This document shows positions 1 through 9,537 of a DNA stretch of 64,000 nucleotides, in pieces. A program made the translations under genes and the position numbers. The number at the start of each line of letters is the position of its first letter. The first letter of the stretch is position 1. The stretch comes from Plicaturopsis crispa FD-325 SS-3. Its lineage: Eukaryota > Basidiomycota > Agaricomycetes > Amylocorticiales > Amylocorticiaceae. The stretch covers positions 909,209 to 973,208 of the forward strand of contig KN832558.1 of assembly GCA_000827205.1 (NCBI GenBank). Reading direction: 5' to 3'. Below the pieces are notes generated by a model. That model searched no databases and was not told the origin of the DNA. It saw nothing but the letters and a program-made list of their open reading frames with translations.

Positions 1-370
1 CATGTTATTCCGACGAGCCTTCTGTGCCAATTGACGCAGAGCAGGAGATGCTTAGAGTCCAGACGCATTAGCGAGCTGATAGACTTAGCATTGTATTCCT
101 TCATGCATGTGGTCTTTCGACCCCTGCATTCATTCATTCGGGGGGAATGTGTCAGGTCTGGGAAATTGGCAGTGGCTGAAGCCACTGCCTTGTTGATGGA
201 TGTTTATTCGGGCATCTGTATAGCCGTTCTCGGGACATTTCCCACGGCATCTTTTTACCTTTATACTTATCACACTACGCTTGTACGCTACATTGTCTCC
301 CTATACATTGGGTCCGGTGTATTGCAGGCGCTTCAGATAAGTCAGAGGTACGCAGATCTTACATTACAGG

Positions 371-2370
371 TACGTGAACATGGATTATTGCGTGCTTTCC
401 ACCTTGCAAGACCACGGCCTCCAGAGGATTGTGCTTTCTTACGACATCGCGTGTCAGTGGTCGCGCAACCTACACTCGCGCATGCGCGACTTTCCTTCTC
501 ACATGCGTCTCGCTAATGACCCCTCCTTGGAGCTCGTTTTCCTTGTCCCGGCGTTCCACCTACCGGCACACAAAGTCGAATGTCATAGCGACTACTCACA
601 CAACCTTACGAAAGGCATCGGGCACACGGAAGGCGAAGCGCCCGAGCGTGAATGGGACGATCTGGACAAGGTTGCGTCAAGTGTCAAGGAGATGGGCCCT
701 GGTTCCTTCAACGATAAAGTCAACCATCATGTCGCGTACCATAACTGGAAAAAAGTCACCGGCATAGGTACGTCAACGTGGATTGACGGGCACGCGCATA
801 TGAGTAACTAATGTCCCCGTCGCATCAGGACCTTCGCTTTTGCGCAAGATCAAAGAGTCCGTGCCGGAACGGGGAGACCATGTGTGGGCGTTCGCCCAGC
901 TTAACGCTAACATGCCCGCCGATGCTGTCAAGGCGTGGACGGAAATGGTAGAAGCTTGGGAGGCTGACAACACTTGTCAAAACCCCTTCAAGTCGACCGT
1001 GAAAAGTAAGTAACTAGGTTAATGTCTCGATACCGATACTGATTGCAACCTTAGCGCCTACTCAAGCTGACGTTCGACGTGAGCTGGCAGTCGCAGAGTC
1101 CGGGGACATCGCCGCAGGAGACATCGAGCTGCTCCACGAGACTGTGTCACCAACGATCCTCATCACGAGTGGGTTTGACATTGAGGAGCAACAGTACGTG
1201 GAACTGTTTCCGTGCTTGCCGAGACTAGGTTTCACTCACTATACCCGCAGACGACGGCTTCATTTTGATCGCACGAAAGGCACGGGGCTACACCCCACGA
1301 GTGCCCAGCTTGCGAAGCTGCAGCTACGAAGCAATGCCTTGCGCCGACGGATCAATGCATGGCGCGAGATTCAAGCGCTGTACATCCCCGGGGCGACGCA
1401 ATTACTCAGGCGATCCGCGCTGGCCGCCGGTAACTCGGAAGAGGAAGCTTGGAACATGCACCTGTTCCTTCCATCCGAAATTGGCACGCGTGCACCGTGC
1501 AATCGCATATACGCCGAATACGAATGGCAGCTGCGCGTTGGCCAGGCTCACGAATCACTTGCCGATCTTCGCAGGCACCTTCGCTCACAATCGCACATGT
1601 GGGCGTTGAAAAATCGATTTGTTCGGGGGCAGAAGGCGAACACGAGAACGCGAGTACTTCTCGCTCGCATCGATCATCAAGTCGAGGCTAGTGCGAACAG
1701 CTACCGTGTTGCGCGAAAGGCTTTGGTCGTGCTCGGGAACATTCTCGATAAGGGCACCGGGTGGATGCGGACGCACGCCGAGCTAGCACCAGGAGATGTC
1801 AGGGGTATGTCTCAATCGGACGGAATACATGGTAACAGTACCGCTAGCTTGCGCAGCAACCTTTCGTGGATATGGCTAGTGCAGGGCGCTATGGGGGAAG
1901 AGGTCGAGGATTTGAAGTTTTGCGACGGTATGTGGCCTTCAATTATATGTGGTCGGTGCTGTACTGAGTGATTACCAGCTGTCCGCATCGAGTGGTGCAT
2001 GGCGAGAGCACGCGCCATGCGATGGAGCGAGGATGTTGTACTGTTAGAGGAGGAGATGCGGAGGGTGAAAGCCTTCTTCTCGTGGGAGGCAGATCAGTGG
2101 GACGCGAGAGCCCGGGGGTGGGACCAAAACGTCAACATCTGGTGGGACGGCGACTCGGCGACGCAGCGTCCCTTGACTGCAGACCATGCGGAGGGCCTCA
2201 AAGCCCACGCACTAAGGCAGTCTCATCTCCGGCGCGCGCTCAAAGAACGATGCGAGAACGTCTGGAGGTACGTCCCCGAGTTCATCGCATTAGCTGAGGA
2301 CGACGACGACGACGACGCCCCGATGTGCCCCCAACCATTTATCTCAGAGTACGAGAACGAGGACACGTAG
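371..2370 (+). CDS. KDZ transposase (3' part; start not determined)
   Basis: DDE-type transposase of KDZ elements. Five exons can be read: about 371-767, 829-1005, 1055-1193, 1251-1927 and 1979-2370. Diagnostic stretches: NMDY, SYDIACQWSRNL (catalytic Asp region), PAFHLPAH...C, a YSHNL...GHTEGEAPERE block, KEMGPGSFND and NHH...NWKK. After the second intron comes the usual SGFDIEEQQRRL, the QLRSNALRRRINAWREIQ helix, and the C-terminal RIEW...ARAMRWSED with LLEEEMRR and an acidic tail (DDDDDD) before the stop. The zinc-binding N-terminal half usual for this family is not visible, because it lies beyond the window or is decayed. Coding looks open downstream of position 371. Family assignment is firm; whether it is active is unknown. 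Confidence 0.82.
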
Positions 2371-2454
2371 GGTACTGCATGTCTACATAACTTGTCACCA
2401 TCTCAGTGTTGCATTGCTCAAGGAAATAGCGAACGGCAAAGCGGTATATCATTA

Positions 2455-2490
2455 GCAACGTTAGCTCAAGTGGTAGAGTGGTGTACGGTC
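2455..2490 (+). other. tRNA D-arm-like (A-box) fragment
   Basis: The stretch TAGCTCAAGTGGTAGAGTGG matches the D-arm/A-box of a eukaryotic tRNA gene, preceded by a possible acceptor strand. No matching anticodon arm or T-arm follows at tRNA distance, so this is not a tRNA gene. It may be a tRNA-derived remnant or a chance match. It sits exactly where the repeat array begins. Confidence 0.3.
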
Positions 2491-3530
2491 ACCGGTGAAA
2501 TGCTACGAAAAGTTAGGAAAATCAAGACCAAAGAAAGAGAAAGGAACGAAACGGCTGATGCACGGTAAGGTGGTGCATTAAGGGGAGGGGAATGTATCGG
2601 TAGGATGGAGGTAGGGTTGCGAAGGCGCAAACGTTAACGGTAAAATGATGTATCGCGCAGGGAATTCGCCACGAGGACCAGCCCTACTGCCGGGGACGAG
2701 CGCGAGACGGTGAAGTACCCCATTTAGGTAGAAAACGGGGAGCGGGAGCATCTGGATGGTGAACGATAAAGTGGTATATTAAAGCAGCGGGCGGCGGCAA
2801 ATTTACTGGCAGCGGCGCGGGGGACGGTAATGTGGTGCATTGAAGCAGGCAGAACACGCACAGCGGGTGTCGAACGGTAAAGTGGTATATTGGACAGCAA
2901 GTGACGGCGAAATTTCCGGAGGGGACGGTAAAGTGATACATCGCGGAGGGAATGCACGATGGGAATCGATGCAGGCAGAAAACGGGGAGCGGGAGTGACC
3001 TGGGCTGCGAACGACAATGTGATGCATTGAAAAAGCAGCCGGCGCCGGTTGGGCAGATTCGCTAAAAGCGGAAGGGGACGGTAAAGTAATATATCGCGGT
3101 GGGCCGCGCACGACAATGTGATGCATCAAAACAGCAGCCAGTGCCAATTTGCTGAAAGTGAGAGCGGACGGTAAAGTGATACATCACAGAGGAAATTTAC
3201 GGTACTGACGGGAGAAAGCCTGGGGATTGACAATTGCTACGCCGAACGGTAAGGTGATGCATCGTCACAGGCAGACGGGTAGCTGGGCGACGAACGGTAA
3301 GGTGATAAATCATATTCTGAGGTGATGAGCGACGGTTAGTTAATGCATCAGCGGATACTGGTGAGTTGATGCATCATACGGGGTAGCCTGAGTACGGAGG
3401 AATGAGCAGGAAAATTGCATTCTTAGCAGCGGTGACTCAACGGTGATGTGGTGCATCGTATATGGTGTGTAAGTACAGTCATTTCTGTATCACGGCTGGA
3501 CAGTGATTAGAGATATGTGATGCATTCTAG
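2490..3530 (+). repeat. Array of about 18 degenerate copies of ACGGTAAAGTGATGCATC
   Basis: A 17-20 bp motif, roughly (A/G)ACGGTAAAGTGATGCATC, recurs all in one orientation with irregular 20-80 bp spacers. Readable copies start near 2490, 2561, 2636, 2706, 2761, 2821, 2871, 2921, 3008, 3076, 3105, 3165, 3243, 3290, 3329, 3358, 3437 and 3498. The 3' half holds the palindrome GATGCATC in the better copies; variants are GTGGTATATT, GTGGTGCATT and GTGATACATC. Spacers are unrelated to each other, so this is not a simple tandem satellite: only the motif is kept. The pattern suggests protein binding sites in the subterminal region of the adjacent KDZ element (inference). Confidence 0.75.
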
Positions 3531-4686
3531 TGCCAGTGAGGGGTGCAGGCGTCGCGCGACATTTCTCGAGCTTTCTAAATCGGTCATCAAATCGCGATGC
3601 AACTCAAGGTCGGTTCACCTTGAGGTACCTCAAGACGCCCAATAAGGAAATGCACTTGATTTGAGTTGAGGTCATCTTGAGTTCACCTCACATCAGCGGC
3701 AGCACTAGGTTCAAGCCCCGCCTCCTTTTTGGGATTAAAGTTGGTGCTCCTCAAGCTCCGCACGAAGGTTCGCCGGCTTGCCGGCGCGGAGCAAGAGGGC
3801 TTGTTCCGAACCTATGGTTTTGGTGTGATCCTTTCTGTGGTCCTGCTTGATCCTGGTCTGTGGTCCTCGGTCGCGCGCGCCACTGCAGCTCGGCTATTTC
3901 GACCGATTAGGACTTTTTTCCCGCGGCCTCCCAAAACGGGAATGTGGCTGAGCGCTACTGAGTGCAAACGGTACATTGGCTTGTAAATACTCGATATAAA
4001 TTTGTAACTCTCTTGCACAACACTCTTTCAGCAATATATCTTGTACAGGGGCCATATAGGGCCAGCCTGGCATTCCTACAAGATTATAATAGAAAAAAGT
4101 GGCAGCAGAAGCTCGTTATTGAGCAAGACAGGTCTGCACTCGGGAAGTTTTGCAAAACAGTGTCTCGGGCTGTCTGCACCGCCAAGGCACACTCTTTCTC
4201 CGGGAAAAAACAGGGTATCAATGCTTCATTATGTTTTCTGCCTATATTAATGTCCAATGCTTCACAAGTGTGCTGAAGCACCTGCATAACAATGCTTTTG
4301 CAAGATGTGTGCTCGCGTGCTCGAGTGCGCGAGGAAAACAGCACGGCGGCATTTTGCAACTCCTTGTCTGGTGCAACGAAATTTGCTGGTTTGTTTCGGT
4401 CCTACTTTCCGAGGCACAACCATAATACAGGACAGAGCTACGCTGTAGCTACAGGTATTTTGCACAAAACTGCGAAGAGACCGGAAAGTTTGATGCAGAA
4501 TACAAGTTGTATTCCTGTGAAGCCAGAAACATAACCTCTTACTGAAGAGCACATAAACTCTGCTAGAACAAGAGGGAGAAGGTAGTGGAAATATCTCAAA
4601 TGCATTCTATGCGGTTATATAGGCGCTTACAACGTCTCTGTGATATCTATACCAGCGACCGCGCTAAGAGGAGGCCAGCGTTGGCG
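3531..4686. other. Intergenic, no gene seen; palindrome cluster near 3600-3690
   Basis: About 1.1 kb without convincing coding sequence. At 3601-3690 the words CTCAAGG/CCTTGAG recur, including a perfect 16-bp palindrome CTTGAGGTACCTCAAG at 3619-3634. From about 4000 to 4560 the DNA is more AT-rich than its surroundings; open frames there are short and resemble nothing I recognise. Confidence 0.5.
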
Positions 4687-4760
4687 GATGCCCGGAACCT
4701 CCGGCGACTATCTTCCAGAAATGGTATCTTATGTAATTCGGAAGGTTAGCCGATCCGACC

Positions 4761-5554
4761 TTGACTGACGACCGAGGACCTACGAACGAGGACAAACAAA
4801 AACAACGAAAACTAAATTTATACGCGAAAGCTGCCCATGCACTAGGAGCGAATGTAGTCGTGTCGTCCTCAAACAGGGAGAAGGTCGCCAACGCCGTAAA
4901 GCGTCTCGAGACCAATGCGGGCGGCGGCTCGGTCCAGGGGCTCCAGCTTGAGGGGCTCGAAGAGACGCACTTGAGCGCACTTTTCGGCAAAGTTGGGCCC
5001 TTCGATCACCTTGTTTATACTGCCGGCGGTGCGTCATTCATTTCGAAACCCCGTTCAAATTGCATGATATTGAACACAACTATGCCCGTGCAGACTCGTT
5101 TCCCTTCACGTCCATCATCGACACGCCGGTGGATCAGCTGAAGCGCACGCTCGACGTGCGCTTCTGGGGCGCGGTCGCCGCCGTTAAGGCCGCCCACGCG
5201 TTCTTGAACGCGCGCGGAAGCATCACGCTGACGAGCGGGTCGAGCGGGTACCGCCCCTCGGCGGGCCAGACGGCGATTCTCCCGCTCGGCGGAGCGCTGG
5301 AGACGCTCGTGCGCGGGCTCGCGGTTGACCTCGCGCCGATCCGCGTGAACCTGGCGGTCCCGGGCGCGATACGCACGGAGTTCTGGGACGGCCTGCACAT
5401 CCCGCCCGAGGTACAGACGGCGTTCGCGGAGAAGTCGTTGGTGAAGAGATTGGGCGAGGCGGAGGATGCGGCGGAGACATACCTCTATTTGATGAAGGCG
5501 GACTTCGTGACTGGCACGTACTCCCTTGTTGAAGGGGGCGCCGTACTGGCTTGA
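4761..5554 (+). pseudogene. Short-chain dehydrogenase (SDR), 5'-truncated
   Basis: Two exons, about 4761-5026 and 5092-5554, separated by a canonical intron (GTGCGT...TGCAG), encode an atypical fungal SDR that would use NAD(P)(H). Visible: AKAAHALGANVVVSSS (end of the Rossmann beta-2 region), GPFDHLVYTAGD (the NAG-like strand 4 motif), RFWGAVAAVKAA, a SITLTSGSS strand and RVNLAVPGAIRTEFW. Missing: any in-frame ATG and the N-terminal glycine-rich GxxxGIG nucleotide-binding motif, so the first exon has been lost or replaced. The usual YxxxK catalytic pair is also not evident. The remaining frame is fully open, so truncation may be recent. Alternatively an exon 1 that I failed to recognise lies upstream. 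Confidence 0.55.
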
Positions 5555-5920
5555 GGGGATAGGGAACCTGTGGAATGAAGTCTCGAATCCTTAACTCTGC
5601 AGTCTAGGACTCCGGTGAGAAAACAAAAATTACACCCAGGTGAGATACAACAAACACGATCGAATCGATCGGGATATAGAAACTGTATAAGCCACAAGAG
5701 GTCGCAAGCCAAAAGACTCTGTAAATCTGTTCCATGGATCACAACCTCGGGCTCTTAGGTATGTATGTCATCTTGTGCGATGAGTGAGCAAATCCACAGA
5801 TCACACACTCTCTCTCTCTCAGATGGAAAGGTATAAAGGCAAGTAGTGCACACGACACTACCGTCCACTCCACTCCCGGCCCTGTACTCGAGATCGCAAC
5901 ATCCGAAATCACAACACGCA
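5555..5920. other. Intergenic/promoter of the first Gal80-like gene
   Basis: Contains the 3' flank of the SDR remnant and the promoter of the gene starting at 5921. A short CT run (about 5810-5820) and a TATA box are the only signals seen. Confidence 0.4.
5832..5838 (+). promoter_or_regulatory. TATA box of the first Gal80-like gene
   Basis: TATAAAG lies about 90 bp before the ATG at 5921. The paralogue at 9538 has the same kind of box at a similar distance, which supports it being real. Confidence 0.5.
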
Positions 5921-7168
5921 ATGGCACCCATCAGAGTCGGTACCATCGGTCTCTCCACCACTGGATGGGCCTCGACGCACCATGCCCCCGCCCTTCCAGA
6001 ACCATACAAGCTCGTCGCGCTCTCTACCACCAGGGCGGAGACCGCTGACGAGGCCAGCAAGAAGTTCGGCGTGAAGGGGTACCACGGCGATCCCGCGCAG
6101 ATCGCACAGGACAAGGACGTCGACCTCGTCGTCGTCTCGGTCAAGTTGCCGCACCACAAGGCCAGCGTGTGGCCCGCGATCGAGGCCGGTAAAGACGTTT
6201 TCGTGGAGTGGCCGCTCGGCCGCGATCTCGCGGAGGCAAAGGAGATCGAGCAGTTCGCAAGGGAGAAGGGGGTACGGACGATCGTCGGGCTCCAGGCGAG
6301 ACAGGGCAACGCGGTGCGCAAAGCGAAGGAGCTGATCAACAGCGGGAAGATCGGCAAAGTGCTTTCTACGAGCGTCGTAAGTCCCGATCCACATCCATCG
6401 TCCAAGCAGCGGTGTTATTAACGAGGGCGAATGATAGCTGGGCACGGGGGGCGCGATGGGCGGGATCGCCGAGGAGAAATACGCCTATGCACGCGATGGA
6501 AAACACGGTTAGTGCCTAGTTCGTTCGAGGAAGGGCGTGTCTTGACGTCGTTGGATCCAGGCGCGAACGTGCTGAGCATCCCCACCTCACACACTCTCGA
6601 TGCGTTTGCGTATGTCCTTGGCGAATTCGCGTCGCTTTCCGCCACGACTGTGGTCGCACACACCAAGGTCGGCGTGATCGGCACTGACAGGACAATCGAA
6701 TCGACGGCCACCGACCACGTCGTCATTCAAGGGATACTACAGACCGGGGCGATCGCGAGCGTGCACTTCCGTGGTGGCGGGGGAGCGGATGTCACCATCC
6801 CAACCTACAAGAACAAGGGTTCGGTCGATTTTTTTTGGGAGATCGAGGGCGAAGATGGGATCATCGTGCTAAGAGGGCCAACAGGACATATCCAGGTCGG
6901 TGCATTTGTGTTACAAGTTTCTGTTGTATATCAAGGACTCACGGTTACGGGTGTATGGAAGATAATCGAGCCGGAGCTGTACCTCAACGGCGAAAAGGTG
7001 GACGTTGGTGAAATCGACCCCCTTGGGCCCACGCGTAGGGAGTACGCAGAATTCGCCAAGGGACCCGGAGGCGAATATCTGGACTTTGCACATGCTGTGA
7101 AGAGGCACGAAGTCATCGACGCTATCGAGCGGAGTGCAAGGGAGGGGAAGAGGGTCTCTTACCTGTAG
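5921..7168 (+). CDS. Gal80-like Gfo/Idh/MocA-family NAD(P)-binding protein, copy 1
   Basis: Rossmann-fold protein of the Gfo/Idh/MocA oxidoreductase family, Gal80-like branch; 352 residues. Exons 5921-6376, 6438-6507, 6561-6895, 6971-7168 (456, 70, 335, 198 nt). The N-terminus has RVGTIGLSTTGWA (dinucleotide-binding loop) and a HGDPAQI segment. Where catalytic members carry EKP, this protein has VEWPLG, so the usual active-site lysine is absent, as in Gal80-type proteins. The C-terminal half (FFWEIEG, YLNGEKVDVGEIDP) is the mixed beta-sheet domain. Fungal Gal80 represses galactose genes, but Agaricomycete homologues are uncharacterised, so a regulatory or enzymatic role is open. It has a close paralogue at 9538 with identical exon lengths. 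Structure confidence is high; function is low. Confidence 0.88.
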
Positions 7169-7574
7169 GACTTACACCATAAATCACAAACACTGCATGT
7201 ATACTTTTGGGTAATAAGTTGATAAACTCAGGTTGTTCAGGGAGAAATGTCATGAGCGAGTGATACATCTTCGGGAATAAGACATCGTACATAGGATGCC
7301 CAATTGATACCTATGATGGCCACAGCATGTCCTGAATCCAGTTGTAAGGAATTGGGCTGTGAAGCTTAATGCAGGAGGCCTTCTGAGTGTACGTCTCAGT
7401 GTGCCTGAGTCGACTCTGAATCCTATACGACAACGGGGCTGGACCACGTCAGTGTTATACTGCGTGGAAGTAAGTAGACAAACAAGGATCAGTCTACACA
7501 TAGCACACACAAGGAACATTGGCATGAATGCGGTGGACACCCCCCATGTCTAAAATAGATAATATTGAAGTTGC
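7169..7574. other. Convergent intergenic region
   Basis: About 400 bp between the stop codons of the Gal80-like gene (+) and the F-box gene (-). Presumed 3' untranslated regions and terminators; no further structure seen. Confidence 0.4.
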
Positions 7575-8945
7575 TCACGAAAAGGTCTCGAAGTATACAC
7601 TGTCTGCCAGCCAGGAGGTGGTGTCCGCACCGGGAAGAATGTCACGATTCATATGAAGTCTCTCGAGAGGGCGCCCTGCAGCGATACGAGACGCGACAAG
7701 TTTCGAGGGATCGCACGGACGAAAAGCGTAGGGTGCATCAAACGTGACAGATCGCAGCAAGGGCCAAGGAGCCGCGTCCTCCCCGGCGCCGGGCTCGAGC
7801 CATGTCTCCAAAGTCGCACAGTAGTCCAACCCCGGACTGAGAACGACGATGACGTCGGTGATGTCAGGAAATGCGCGTACGATCACGGAGGTAGCAGCCA
7901 CCCCTTCCAGTGTTAGCGAGTGGAGGCAGGGGAACGGGGTTGACGGGACGGACTGGAGCCAGTTCTCAAACGACGCGACCTGTTCGTCCATGCAGTATCG
8001 TAGGATCAGGGACGCGAGACCGGGCACGCGGACGGCGGAGAGAATTTGCGGCAAATAGTGGGCATCGTCGCTCCGCGTGGCACAGCGTATTTCCAAGCTG
8101 GTGAGCGACGGCACGCTGACTGGGATCACGTCCGCGCTGTCAAATTCCACAATGTGGCCTAAGACGAGTGTATGCAAAGACGGTAGTCGGCCAAGGACAT
8201 CCTGTGCGGCACGGATGGCGACTATCGACGTGATGTGCAACACAGTCAGATGGGCAAACGCGGCCTCGAACTCTGAAAACATGCATGCGGGGCTTGTCAG
8301 CGATGAGAGGACAGGACAACCGCCTGCAAGAACGGTCTGCGGCGTGAAGTCCGCCAAGGCGAAATCGAGCGCGAGGCGGCGCAGATTCGGCGCGCGCAAG
8401 CCAGCAAGATGAGGCAGCACGTCGGAATACGAGGAGCCGTAAGAGTTTTTGAGGACCCGGAATGATGACCACCGATGAACGTGTGCAACGACTGCACGGA
8501 AGAACGCGTCCGACTCGTTACCACAAACAATGTAAAGGGGGGACACGCACGACCACTCGAGATGCGCCTGGAGGAGGCCGATAGGGTAGCCCTCCGCATA
8601 TCGGTCTCTCCAGATGCAGGTCCACAGCACAGGACTGCAGAGAATGACTTGGCGCCAATGCTGGGAGACATGCGAGGCTACCGCATGCGACGGCAGAGAC
8701 CTGGGCGTATAGGTGGGGTCTCCGTATGCGAATATCGCAACCAGGACCTCGACGGGCAGTCGCGATATAGATGCCCTGTCATTGACGAGGTTGCCGATAC
8801 GGGATCGTAAGGATGCCAGGGTGTGCTGCACCTCACGCAGTCGCTTCAAGAGATCGTTCTCGGCTGCCTCTAGCACCTTCACCTGCCTCTGGAGGCTTGG
8901 AATGTCAATGTCACCATCAACAGCTCTGACCTCGATGCGGGACAT
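7575..8945 (-). CDS. F-box protein with leucine-rich tail
   Basis: Single-exon gene of 456 residues. Residues about 15-55 form a heptad-like coiled coil (LQRQVKVLEAAENDLLKRL). Next comes an F-box: ISRLPVEVLVAIFAYGD with SHVSQHWRQVILCSPVLWTCI (about residues 59-108). The rest is irregular leucine-rich sequence with LRRLALDFAL, LTVLHITSI and similar pieces. F-box proteins bridge SKP1-cullin ubiquitin ligases to substrates; this N-terminal coiled-coil plus F-box plus degenerate LRR layout is massively expanded in Agaricomycetes, and the substrate is unknown. It lies antisense between the two Gal80-like paralogues. Start ATG at 8945 is the first in frame. Confidence 0.85.
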   Translation of the reverse strand: MSRIEVRAVDGDIDIPSLQRQVKVLEAAENDLLKRLREVQHTLASLRSRIGNLVNDRASISRLPVEVLVAIFAYGDPTYTPRSLPSHAVASHVSQHWRQVILCSPVLWTCIWRDRYAEGYPIGLLQAHLEWSCVSPLYIVCGNESDAFFRAVVAHVHRWSSFRVLKNSYGSSYSDVLPHLAGLRAPNLRRLALDFALADFTPQTVLAGGCPVLSSLTSPACMFSEFEAAFAHLTVLHITSIVAIRAAQDVLGRLPSLHTLVLGHIVEFDSADVIPVSVPSLTSLEIRCATRSDDAHYLPQILSAVRVPGLASLILRYCMDEQVASFENWLQSVPSTPFPCLHSLTLEGVAATSVIVRAFPDITDVIVVLSPGLDYCATLETWLEPGAGEDAAPWPLLRSVTFDAPYAFRPCDPSKLVASRIAAGRPLERLHMNRDILPGADTTSWLADSVYFETFS

Positions 8946-9537
8946 TTGGGCTTGTCAGTTTTCAAAAGGTTTTCAACTTGTAGATATGAGCACTGCATCG
9001 TTCACGTTACATGACATTGATATTGGCTCACCGATATTGGAACAAATTCCTTTGTGCCTCTCGTGCGGTTATATAATGCTCAATCGCTGGCAGGTGAGGT
9101 ATGTATGGAGCTAGACAGCAAGAACGAAATTCGAAGGTGCGCCATGTTGCCCAAAGATTCTGACTTTGAATATGACCTAACCTTCAATGCCTTGCAGACT
9201 CGGAGTCCGGCGACACAGTCGACAACTGCCTTGACTGCACCAGCTTCACCAATAGCATGGTCCAACAAACAATCATTGTGCGGTAGCAGCTGGAATGGTT
9301 AGTAGAGGATATGATGGTGGAATGTCGAACGAGAATCACGACTCCTGGCGAGTCCGTTCATAACGCCTCTGCAGCTTACCTTATTGACTCTCTTTCGGTA
9401 ATCAGGTTTGCTCGATAATTGAACCATGGATTGAGCACTGCTATGTCCTAGAATGCTACCGCTAGCGACTTATAAAACCTGGGTGCTACAGGTGTGTGGC
9501 CAGTTCCATTGTGCTGCACCGTCAGCTCACAATGGTT
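8946..9537. other. Divergent promoter region between F-box gene and second Gal80-like gene
   Basis: About 590 bp shared by two divergent genes. The TATA box near 9471 belongs to the + strand gene. No coding potential seen. Confidence 0.4.
9471..9477 (+). promoter_or_regulatory. TATA box of the second Gal80-like gene
   Basis: TATAAAA about 65 bp before the ATG at 9538, comparable to the box before the paralogue at 5921. Confidence 0.5.

Larger units (their letters stand above)
1..3530 (+). mobile_element. KDZ-superfamily DNA transposon, right part, cut by window start
   Basis: The window opens inside a Kyakuja-Dileera-Zisupton (KDZ) DNA transposon. What is seen: a spliced transposase reading (about 371-2370) followed by a 1 kb array of short degenerate repeats (about 2490-3530). 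The left end is outside the window and I could not fix the right terminus; no inverted terminus or target duplication can be tested here. Positions 1-370 do not give a clean KDZ N-terminus in any frame, so this part is either intron-rich or decayed. KDZ elements are abundant in Agaricomycetes. Including the array in the element is inference. Confidence 0.6.

Noticed and set aside
31-516. 161-codon open frame ahead of the KDZ transposase
   Set aside because: It starts with TTG, overlaps the well-supported KDZ frame in another phase and shows no KDZ-like or other recognisable sequence.
2684-3147. Three overlapping minus-strand open frames over the repeat array
   Set aside because: They only translate the short repeat again and again (YHFTV, MHHIVV, YITLPSP); no gene evidence.
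2490-3530. CRISPR-like reading of the repeat array
   Set aside because: Spacers vary greatly in length, the motif is degenerate and the DNA is plainly eukaryotic; a binding-site array is a better explanation.
3690-3730. B-box-like GGTTCAAGCCCC followed by a T run
   Set aside because: The flanks do not form a T-arm or acceptor stem and no A-box lies at tRNA distance.
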